The notes beneath the pieces are model-generated. The model was not told where the DNA came from. It made no database searches and saw only the letters and a list, made by a program, of their open reading frames with translations. A stretch of DNA of 64,000 bases, taken from JAEULH01 sp963789785 (GTDB lineage: Bacteria; Pseudomonadota; Alphaproteobacteria; Rhodospirillales; Defluviicoccaceae). The position numbers and the translations under genes are program-made. Positions 56,814-64,000 of this stretch are shown piece after piece. The DNA is taken from contig CAWBNC010000043.1 of NCBI GenBank assembly GCA_963789785.1, positions 124,001-188,000 of the forward strand. Reading direction: 5' to 3'. Each line of letters starts with the position of its first letter. Position 1 is the stretch's first letter.

Positions 56814-58971
56814 TCAGCCGTCACTGCAGAGCGTCGGGCAGCGCTCCAGCCATGCATCGAGGTAGGCCGTGAAGGCTTCGGCCGACAGCGGCTCGCTGAA
56901 GACATAGCCCTGGGCCGCGTCACATGCGCGGCGCCTGAGAATGGAGAGCTGCTTCGTCGTCTCCACCCCCTCGGCGACGACGCAAATGTCCAGCCGGTGA
57001 GCCACGGCGATGATGGCTTCGACGAGCGAGGCCTGGACCGGGCTGGCGGTCATGCGTCTTATCAGCGACGACTCGATCTTGACCGTCGTCAGCGGGTATT
57101 TCGAGAGGGAGTTCAGCGACGACAGGCCGGTGCCGAAGTCGTCTACGGTCAGCCGCACGCCGGCGGAGGCAAGCTTGCGCACCGAACCGACGATCTGCGG
57201 CAGTTCGATCATGAGCAGGCTTTCGGCGAACTCGAGATGCAGGCTTTCGGCCGGCAGGTCGTTATCGCGCAGGCCGCTCAACACGGCGTCGGCCAGGGCG
57301 TCGCCGCGAAATTCGCGGCTGCAGACGTTGACGGAGACGAAAAAGCCGTCGTTGCCCTGCCGGCGCCAATCCGCGGCGGCGCGACAGGCGGTCTCGACGA
57401 TCCAGGTTCCGATGGGGACGATCAGACCCGTTTCTTCGGCGACGTGAACGAAGTGCTCCGCCTCGACGATACCGATCTCGGGATCGTGCCAGCGCAGCAG
57501 CGCTTCAGCCCCGAGCACCTTGCCCGTTTCCAGGTTGACGATCGGTTGATACATCACTCGAAGCTCTTCGCGTTCGATGGCGAGACGCAGGCGCGCTGCG
57601 GCACGATTGCGGTTGATCGCGCGCACGTTCAGCTCCGGGGTGAAGAACCTCAAGGTGTTTCGGCCGGAGGTCTTGGCCTGGTACATGGCCGAATCTGCGT
57701 TCCGCAGGAGGATTTCCGCTTCGCCGCCGTCTTCCGGAGCGATTGTGATGCCGATGCTGGCGCCGACGAAGGCTTCGCGGCCATCCAGGCGAAACGGCGC
57801 CGACACCGCCTCGATGATCTTGCGCCCGACGCTCTCGGCGTCGGCGCTGGAGCGAAGATCGGGCAGCACCGCCGTGAATTCATCGCCGCCGAGCCGGGCC
57901 ACGGTATCCTCCTCGCGCACGCAGGTCTTGATGCGTTCGCCGAGGTTGCGCAGGAAGCGGTCGCCCATGGCGTGGCCGAAGGTGTCGTTGATCGACTTGA
58001 AGCCGTCAATGTCGATGAACAGGACGCCGACCTTGCGGAACCGCCGGCGGCTGGTGGCGATGGCGGCCGACAGCCGGTCGAGCGCGAGCGACCGGTTCGG
58101 CAAGTCGGTCACGGGGTCGAAGTTCGCCTGCTGCTGCAGCCGATCCTCGTAAATCCGCCTGAGAGTGATGTCGCTGATCGTCCAGTAGGTTGACGCAACG
58201 CCGCCCCACATGACGAGGCGGACGCGGACATCCAGCCAAATAATCGTGCCGTCCTTCTTGACTCCCCGGCATTCGAACGCCTTCGGTGCGAACAGGCCAC
58301 TGGTGCGCGCGCGTCGGTAGCGCTTCAACCTGTCGCGCTCTTCTTCGGCGAAAAGGTCGTCCAGGCTTGGCAGCGCGAGAAGGTCTGCGGCCTGCGCATA
58401 GCCGAAGATGGACGCCATCGCGCGGTTGGCATAGATCGGCGCCTCGTTGCCGACAATAAGGACGCCGTAGGCAGCGCTTTCAATCAGTTCATGAAACGGC
58501 GCGACCGCCTGCGGTGAAGGGGGACCGCTCGGCTGTGCTGCGAAGACCTCGTTGTAGACCGCGACAAAATGGCTGATGGCGCCGTTCGCGTCCCTTACCG
58601 GGGCAATGACGGCTTCCGCATCGATAGTCGCTGCCGTCGGCCCGGCGGTTACAGACAACCCCGCGCCACTCTCCACCGGCGCGGAGCGTCGCCCACAGGT
58701 TGCCATGCGAAGCGGCGTCGGCCGCCTCGGACTTGAGGAACCGCGGGTTGCGCCCGAGCACGTCGATGCGCCCGTAGCCGGTGAGGGCGCCAAAACGGGG
58801 GTTGACGTAGACGATGCGGCCCTCGGCGTCGGTAATCATCATCGCCGCCGGGCTCTGCTCGATCGCCCACCAAAGCGTGCGCAGCGCCCGCCGCTCCGCC
58901 GCCGTGTACGTTTCGGATTCGGTCGCCGGCGGCGCGAGCAGGGAAGAGGGCGCTTGCGGTAGATCTGGCAT
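56814..58971 (-). CDS. PAS-GGDEF-EAL cyclic di-GMP enzyme, frameshifted
   Basis: A cytoplasmic signalling protein of about 718 residues when joined: two PAS domains, then GGDEF (RLGGDEF intact) and EAL. The EAL core residues are present: EALLRW, DDFGTGLSSL, VVAEGVE and QGYVFSEP; the NVxxRQ motif reads NVCSREF. Both synthesis and hydrolysis of c-di-GMP are therefore possible. A one-base shift near 58618-58628 in the first PAS domain breaks the frame between GVVCNRRADGSDY and DAEAVIAPVRD. The ATG at 58971 is chosen. Confidence 0.85.
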
Positions 58972-59094
58972 CGGGCACTCGCCTCGTTGAACCGATGACG
59001 CCTCTGCCACCTTGCGAATGCACGCTTCGCAAGACGACGACCGGCGCGTTGGCCCCATCGTCGGCAGTTATCGACCTCGTGTCAGTGATCCCGA

Positions 59095-60018
59095 TCACGT
59101 TCTCGCCGCTGGCGAAAGATTCGTTGCCGCGCCTTTCCACGAAGACAGATCCCAGCCCGTCAGTCCCTCGAGCCTTGTCACGTCGTCCCTGTAATACCCA
59201 TACAAGGCATCTTTGCAATCCTTGCTGAGTGCCGGCCTTTTACCATCCAAAATGTGTTGTGACAGCAGCGCCGAACCGAAGAACATTGCCTTGCCGATGA
59301 GGCGGAGAAGAAGTTGATCTTTCGGATACGCTCTCGTATTCGTCTCGTTCTTTCGGAAAGAGATCTTGCCGCCCAAGCGCATGATCCTTTGGCTGATCAG
59401 ATTGTAATGTCCAGCTTGGCGCCGGGCCTCCTGGCCGGGCGGCTGAAAATCCGGATCGACCTCGAGAAAGTCAAAAACCCTGCGGAAACTGCCCTGCCGG
59501 TCGGTGAGCAGATCCTCCTGCTTTATCAGCAGAAGCTTCCCGCTATCCAGAAAATGTCCGTACCTGCTAATGTATTTGTAGTACTTCCCGAACTCCAGGA
59601 TGTCGCCGGAGCGCTTGTATCGTTGCGCATAACGACCTTCGAGCAGATTTCGCATGCCGGTCTCTGCGTCCTGCAGCGGAATGTAGGATCCCGACATGTA
59701 GTAGAAGTACGCCGACAGAGCGCGGTCGACGGGATTTCTCAGGACCGCGATGAGCTTCGCGTCGGGGACCGCGCTGCGGATGCGTTCGGGAACCTCGGGG
59801 CGGCCGAGCGAGCTTGGCCGCTTGATGCCGAGGCGACGCTCCGTCCGACCCGAGAAAAGGGAGTCGATGAACGCCTCGCTGAAGTTCTGGTAATCTGGAT
59901 CTTCGAAAATCGCGAGCTCGTCTTTGTAAATGAAAACGTCCGGATGCTGCGACAGGCAGTACTGCAGGTACGTGCTCGCCGATTTCTGCGCGCCCAGGAT
60001 AAGGAAATTCAGTCGCAT
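59095..60018 (-). CDS. sulfotransferase
   Basis: A 307-residue protein of the PAPS-dependent sulfotransferase family. The 5'-phosphosulfate-binding loop reads FLILGAQKSASTYLQYCLSQ, and the 3'-phosphate motif VLRNPVDRALSAYFYY. It transfers sulfate from PAPS to a carbohydrate or lipid-linked acceptor, as in NodH-like and heparan-type enzymes. The donor could come from cysD-cysNC at 24.2-26.9 kb. It is less GC-rich than its neighbours. Repeat copy E lies upstream. Confidence 0.88.
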   Translation of the reverse strand: MRLNFLILGAQKSASTYLQYCLSQHPDVFIYKDELAIFEDPDYQNFSEAFIDSLFSGRTERRLGIKRPSSLGRPEVPERIRSAVPDAKLIAVLRNPVDRALSAYFYYMSGSYIPLQDAETGMRNLLEGRYAQRYKRSGDILEFGKYYKYISRYGHFLDSGKLLLIKQEDLLTDRQGSFRRVFDFLEVDPDFQPPGQEARRQAGHYNLISQRIMRLGGKISFRKNETNTRAYPKDQLLLRLIGKAMFFGSALLSQHILDGKRPALSKDCKDALYGYYRDDVTRLEGLTGWDLSSWKGAATNLSPAART

Positions 60019-60063
60019 TTACGGCCTATGGTTCGGGATCTCGGGAAAAACCGTTATCTGTCC

Positions 60064-60166
60064 AGAGCATCCTGCGCCGGACTGGGCGCAGACGGGATGC
60101 TCGATGTTATCTAGCCGATCAACATTCTGTTTTAGGATGAGTTCTATCCGAAATCAGGTTTGATCT
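60064..60166 (-). repeat. dispersed structured repeat, copy E (reverse)
   Basis: Read on the minus strand it starts GATCAAACCTGATTTCGGAT. The second hairpin is perfect: GAGCATCC ... TGCGCC-CAGTCC-GGCGCA-GGATGCTC. It lies between the sulfotransferase start and the der 3' end, and its border is again CTAG. Confidence 0.8.
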
Positions 60167-60206
60167 AGGCGAAAGGCGCGCGCCTGTCACCTGTGCTGCT
60201 GCCGGC

Positions 60207-61661
60207 TCAGCGATCGCCGCGACCGCGGTTCGGCGCCACATATGGGTTCTTTCCGCTCCGCAGGTAAAGGCGGATCGGCAACCCGGCGAAGCCGAAAGCG
60301 TCCCGCAGACCATTGATCAGGTAGCGCTGATAGGCTTCCGGGAGCGAGCGGATCCGGCTGGCGAAAAGGACGAACGTTGGCGGCCGGGCTTTGACCTGGG
60401 TCAGGTAGCGCAGCCGGATCCGCTGGCCGTCGACAAGCGGCGGCTGATGGCGCTGCTGGATCTCCTCGAGCCAGCGATTGAGCCGCGGCGTCGGGATCCG
60501 GCGGTTCCAGCCGTCGTAGGCGGCGAGCGCCGCCGGCATAAGTCGATCGGCGCCTCGGCCGGTCAGCGCTGAGAGGCGCACCACCGGGACGCCGCGGACC
60601 TGAGGCAGCGACGTTTCCAGCCGTTCATCGATTGCGCGCAGGGCAGCGCCGGGGTCGGCGACCAGATCCCATTTGTTCGCGGCGATGATCAGCGCCCGAC
60701 CTTCCTCGACAACCAGCCGGGCAATCGTCAGATCCTGTTTCTCCAGTCCGGCGGTGGCGTCGAGGGTGACTACGACCACGTGGGCGAAGCGCACCGCCCG
60801 TCTCGCATCGGCGCCCGCCAGCGCCTCCAGCCGACCGGTGACATTGGCTTTTCGCCGCAGCCCGGCGGTATCGACCAGCTCAATGGTTCTTCCGGCGTCG
60901 GTCCAGGCGACCGCGATGGCGTCGCGGGTAATCCCGGCCTCGGGTCCGGTCAGCAGGCGTTCGACGCCGAGCAGCCGGTTGATAAGCGTCGACTTGCCGA
61001 CATTGGGCCGCCCCACCACCGCAAGCCGCATCGGCCGCTGATCGTGATCCGCCGCCTCGCCGGTGCCCCCTCCGGCGCTCTCGTCGCCGTCGTCGCGTCT
61101 CCCGCCGAGGTCATTCTCGCCGCCGCGACGGCGTGTCCGTCTCCGTGGCCTCTCCGCCGGCTCCGGCATCAGCGGCGCCAGCGCCTCGAAGAGGTGGCCC
61201 AGCCCTTCGCCATGCTCGGCGGAAATCGGCGCGGGATCGCCAAGACCGAGCGCATAGGCCTCCAGCAGGCCGACTTCGCCGCTCCGGCCCTCGCACTTGT
61301 TGGCGACGAGAATCACCGGGATCGCGCCGCGGCGCAGCACGTCGGCGAAGGCTGTGTCGAGCGGCGTGATGCCGGCGCGGGCGTCGATCAGCATCAGCGC
61401 CGCGTCGGCCTCGGCCAGCGCCATCGCGGTCTGTGTCCGCATCCGCGCCTCGAGCCGGTCGCCGGGGGAGTCATCGAAGCCGGCCGTGTCGATGACCCGG
61501 AAGAGCAGGTCGCCGAGTTGGGCTTCGCCTTCGCGGCGGTCTCGGGTGACCCCCGGCAGGTCGTCGACCAAGGCCAGCCGTTTGCCGACGAGCCGGTTGA
61601 ACAGCGTCGATTTGCCGACGTTTGGCCGGCCGACGATCGCGAGGGTAAAGTCCGACGACAG
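60207..61661 (-). CDS. der: ribosome biogenesis GTPase Der (EngA)
   Basis: A GTPase with two G domains, each with GRPNVGKST, and a C-terminal KH-like domain; essential for 50S subunit assembly. The second NKWD and the KARPPTF region are typical. No ATG, GTG or TTG lies at the family's normal N-terminus (DFTLAIVGRP). A CTG at 61661 is 7 bases after GAGGA and just after the bamB stop, so I choose it; the alternative is an in-frame ATG at 61754 with a 31-residue extension overlapping bamB. The linker between G domains is unusually charged. Confidence 0.88.
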   Translation of the reverse strand: MSSDFTLAIVGRPNVGKSTLFNRLVGKRLALVDDLPGVTRDRREGEAQLGDLLFRVIDTAGFDDSPGDRLEARMRTQTAMALAEADAALMLIDARAGITPLDTAFADVLRRGAIPVILVANKCEGRSGEVGLLEAYALGLGDPAPISAEHGEGLGHLFEALAPLMPEPAERPRRRTRRRGGENDLGGRRDDGDESAGGGTGEAADHDQRPMRLAVVGRPNVGKSTLINRLLGVERLLTGPEAGITRDAIAVAWTDAGRTIELVDTAGLRRKANVTGRLEALAGADARRAVRFAHVVVVTLDATAGLEKQDLTIARLVVEEGRALIIAANKWDLVADPGAALRAIDERLETSLPQVRGVPVVRLSALTGRGADRLMPAALAAYDGWNRRIPTPRLNRWLEEIQQRHQPPLVDGQRIRLRYLTQVKARPPTFVLFASRIRSLPEAYQRYLINGLRDAFGFAGLPIRLYLRSGKNPYVAPNRGRGDR

Positions 61662-61671
61662 GATGGCGTCC

Positions 61672-63018
61672 TCAGCGGTAGGCTGCGAGGGTGGCGTCCT
61701 TGAGCAGAACGAAAAGCGTGTTGTCGGCCACAATTGGCGGTACCGCCGCTCCATCGCGAAGATGTTCGCGGCCTAGGATCGAGCCATCGTAGGGCGAGAC
61801 GCTGTACATCCGGCCCGATGTGCTGGCCACAAGCAGCCGGTTACCGGCGAGCACCGGGCCAAGCCAGAGCATCGGATCCTTCTGCTTGGCCTCATGTTCG
61901 TAGTCCGGCAGCGACGTAACCCAGTAGACCCGCCCGTCGACCCGCGACATGCAGATGAGGTCGTTGTCCTTGGTCAGCTGATAGACGAAGCCGCCGGCGG
62001 TCCAGGGGTGGAACAGACCGCCGATGTCCTGCTCCCAGACGCGGCTGCCGATGCGCAGATCGATGGCGGCGAGAACACCGCCATAGCTGATGGCGAAGAC
62101 CCCGCCGCGATCGATGACCGGGCCTGCATGAATCTGGGCAACGGCGGCGAGTTCGTCGGTGCGCCGCGTCGCCGCCAGCGAGTCGCTCCAAAGAACCCGC
62201 CCGTTCTCCTGACGGAGCGCGACCAGCTCGCCGGACGAAAAGGGAGCGACGACGACGCCGGCGTCCACGGCCGGGCCGCCGCCGCCGATCAACCGCGCCG
62301 TCTCGCCAATCGCCTGATAGGTCCACAACTCGGCACCGCTCGCGGCATCGAGGGCGATCAGCCTGCTGTCGAGGGTGATGACGAAAAGCCGCCCGCCAGC
62401 CGCCGTCGGATCGGCGTGCACCGGGTTGGCGATGCTGGTCCGCCAGAGGACGGCGCCGGAGGCCGCGTCGAGGGCGATTACCTTGGCGAAGCCGGTGGCT
62501 GCGAAGACGCGCCCCTGGTCATAGGTGAGCCCGCCGGCAATGGCGTCGCGATCGCCCTGGCCGTCGGCGAGGTCGATCCGCCACGCGCGGGCGCCATCCT
62601 CGACCGCGAAGGCCGAGACGACGTGCTTGCTGTCCATGGTGTAGACGCGGCCTTCGCCGATGACGGGGGAGGGCATGCGCGGCCGCTCATGGGAGAGGCC
62701 GGTGCCGATGTCGGCAGTCCATGCGGGCCGCGGCTGCTCGGCGAGCGCAAGGTGCTGCATCGCGTTGCCGACGGTGCCGCCGGCCGTCGGCCAGTCCGAA
62801 TCAAGCTGCGGCGGCGGGAGTCGAATCTGCTCCAGATTGGCCCCGGGGTCCGGCGCGATTTCCCGCTCATGCGCCAGAACCGAGATGCGCGTTCCCTGCA
62901 ACGGCTCCTTCTCGTCCGATCCGCAGGCGCTGGCCAGCGTGGAGACAACAAAGCAGGCAAGGACGGCGGATAAGAAATGGCGGCGCCGGGGGGCGCAGCG
63001 ATCGGCCATTGACGTCAT
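61672..63018 (-). CDS. bamB: outer membrane assembly lipoprotein BamB
   Basis: A 448-residue PQQ-type beta-propeller lipoprotein. The signal peptide ends LASAC; WD-like blades include DAASGAVLWRT and DAASGAELWTY. It is part of the BAM complex that inserts outer-membrane proteins. Its ATG at 63018 overlaps the upstream YfgM-like stop by 4 bases. The order YfgM-like, bamB, der is conserved across proteobacteria. Confidence 0.95.
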   Translation of the reverse strand: MTSMADRCAPRRRHFLSAVLACFVVSTLASACGSDEKEPLQGTRISVLAHEREIAPDPGANLEQIRLPPPQLDSDWPTAGGTVGNAMQHLALAEQPRPAWTADIGTGLSHERPRMPSPVIGEGRVYTMDSKHVVSAFAVEDGARAWRIDLADGQGDRDAIAGGLTYDQGRVFAATGFAKVIALDAASGAVLWRTSIANPVHADPTAAGGRLFVITLDSRLIALDAASGAELWTYQAIGETARLIGGGGPAVDAGVVVAPFSSGELVALRQENGRVLWSDSLAATRRTDELAAVAQIHAGPVIDRGGVFAISYGGVLAAIDLRIGSRVWEQDIGGLFHPWTAGGFVYQLTKDNDLICMSRVDGRVYWVTSLPDYEHEAKQKDPMLWLGPVLAGNRLLVASTSGRMYSVSPYDGSILGREHLRDGAAVPPIVADNTLFVLLKDATLAAYR

Positions 63019-63734
63019 TTCCCGGCAGATGAAGGGTGCAAGGGATCCGGCGACGTGACGGCGTCGGGCGTCGGCCCGAGGCGGGCGATCATTTCGGAGG
63101 CGCGCGCCCGAATTCCCTGCGGTGTTTCGACATCGTCGCGCAGCTTCGTGTACAGCTCCCGCGCCCCGGTAACATCGCCGCGCTGCAGGGCGAGAGCCGC
63201 ACCGAGCTCCCGCGCCGAATAGCGCCAGGGGTTCGAGTCCTCGCTCAACGGGGACAGCCGGGTCGCCAGCGTGTCGAGGTCCGCACCCGACGCGCCGGCG
63301 CCGAGGCGAGTCGCAACGGCCCGAAGGGTTGCGAGATCTCGGTAGAGGGGCTCGCTGCTTGCGCTGGCGATCCGGTCGTAAGCGACGGCGGCCTCGTCGC
63401 GGCGGCCCTGGGCGGCGAGCAGCGCCGCTTCGCGAAGGCCGGCGAGCATTGCATACCCGTCGCTCCCCTTGACCGCCAGCGCTGCGAAGGCGTCCGCGGC
63501 GGCCGCGGGGTCGGTCTGCGCCAGGGTCTCGGCGGCGATGAAGTCGGCGCTGCGGGCTTCGCGGCGGCTCGTCTCCCAGGCCCGCCATCCCTGGAACGCG
63601 GCGACGGCGAGCACGACGGCGATCGCGGCGCCGATCAGCCACGAGCCGTAGCGTTTCCACAACGTCTCGAGCTTTTCCCGGCGCAGATCCTCCTGAATCT
63701 CCCTCAGCAGATTTTCTTGTACGGGATCGGCCAA
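63015..63734 (-). CDS. YfgM-like tetratricopeptide membrane protein
   Basis: A 239-residue protein with one N-terminal membrane helix (GSWLIGAAIAVVLAVAAF) and a periplasmic TPR-like helical region. YfgM in E. coli is an ancillary SecYEG subunit linking translocation to periplasmic chaperones. The TTG at 63734 has GGGAGG six bases upstream and immediately follows the stop of the preceding gene. Confidence 0.9.
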   Translation of the reverse strand: MADPVQENLLREIQEDLRREKLETLWKRYGSWLIGAAIAVVLAVAAFQGWRAWETSRREARSADFIAAETLAQTDPAAAADAFAALAVKGSDGYAMLAGLREAALLAAQGRRDEAAVAYDRIASASSEPLYRDLATLRAVATRLGAGASGADLDTLATRLSPLSEDSNPWRYSARELGAALALQRGDVTGARELYTKLRDDVETPQGIRARASEMIARLGPTPDAVTSPDPLHPSSAGK

Positions 63735-64000
63735 TCAATCCTCCCAAAGAACGAAGCGCGCAAACCGGCCGGCGCGTCTGGACAGTGAATACCGCGGGTT
63801 GAGTGAATACGCAAACGACGCCGCTGCGCCACTGCCATCCGCGCCGCCCTGGCCGCCATGGCGCGGACCCACGTGCGCGCCACTAACCGCGGGTGAGCGC
63901 CGATACTCCTGTGCTTGACCCTGCGCAAGACCCTGCGCCCGGGCGCCCGGACCCACATTCGGTCGCCAATCGGCCAGTGCCTTGCCGAGCCGCTCGAAAT
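63735..64000 (-). CDS. C-terminal part of an unidentified gene (runs off the window)
   Basis: An open frame continues beyond the right edge and ends at TGA 63735-63737, directly before the TTG of the YfgM-like gene. It reads LGKALADWRPN, then a glycine- and glutamine-rich low-complexity stretch and YSLSRRAGRFARFVLWED. The tight spacing suggests a real coupled gene; no family recognised. Only about 87 residues are visible. Confidence 0.4.
   Translation of the reverse strand, partial: FERLGKALADWRPNVGPGARAQGLAQGQAQEYRRSPAVSGAHVGPRHGGQGGADGSGAAASFAYSLNPRYSLSRRAGRFARFVLWED

Overview
This window looks like a chromosomal piece of a high-GC alphaproteobacterium, most likely a Rhodospirillales-type organism; I do not assign a genus. 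The reasons are an aa3 cytochrome oxidase operon of alphaproteobacterial type, a class I PHA synthase with a PhaR regulator, an NDUFA12-family complex I accessory subunit, the accB-accC-aat-DUF2155 neighbourhood, and a ThiS-ThiG fusion. No rRNA, tRNA, CRISPR array or complete prophage was found.

Layout. 0.1-8.1 kb: acetoacetyl-CoA synthetase, a DMT transporter, a BrnT/BrnA-like toxin-antitoxin pair, then thrC with an M16 peptidase, and an M32 carboxypeptidase. 8.1-16.7 kb: two divergent respiratory clusters. The minus-strand one has a small membrane protein, a DUF420 (CtaM-like) protein, a divergent heme-copper oxidase subunit I homologue without the usual HH pair, and heme O synthase. The plus-strand one is ctaC-ctaD-ctaG-ctaE-DUF983 followed by a DUF2189 protein. 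16.9-21.9 kb: phaC, a lipoprotein, queG, an XRE regulator and phaR. 22.2-30.1 kb: a UDP-galactopyranose mutase-like flavoprotein, cysD-cysNC (PAPS synthesis), a mannose-1-phosphate guanylyltransferase and an MscS channel. 30.2-36.7 kb: small decayed genes, then a complete dipeptide/oligopeptide ABC operon (A-B-C-D-F). 36.8-44 kb: an Xre-RES toxin-antitoxin pair under an operator-containing promoter, a MaoC-like dehydratase, a nucleoside-recognition membrane protein, a lipoprotein with a duplicated domain, a thioredoxin-like protein and a small RTX protein. 44.1-47.3 kb: an operon of circularly permuted ATP-grasp, alpha-E and transglutaminase-like proteins. 47.5-54.3 kb: thiSG, aroQ, accB, accC, aat, DUF2155, a methyltransferase, two MCE/MlaD-domain proteins and NDUFA12. 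54.3-56.7 kb: an AT-richer island with a secreted beta-helix protein and an IS481-type transposase fragment. 56.8-64 kb: a PAS-GGDEF-EAL protein, a sulfotransferase, der, bamB, a YfgM-like protein and a partial gene.

Two themes cut across the window. First, at least fifteen single-base frameshifts lie between about 10.4 and 19.5 kb, often compensating within a few tens of bases, with isolated ones near 39.4 and 58.6 kb. Protein conservation continues across them, so I read these mostly as consensus-sequence errors rather than pseudogenes. Second, gene ends carry a dispersed structured repeat of about 100 bp (five copies, two hairpins each, with covariation in one stem), a separate 127-bp MITE-like element, and a REP-like element (two copies). 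Two genes take their stop codon from a CTAG at the edge of such an element.

Functionally, PAPS made by CysD/CysNC could feed the sulfotransferase at 59.1 kb, and GDP-mannose and the mutase-like protein fit surface polysaccharide synthesis, so a sulfated polysaccharide is a reasonable inference. PhaC and PhaR mark carbon storage, and a palindrome in front of phaR is a candidate autoregulatory site.
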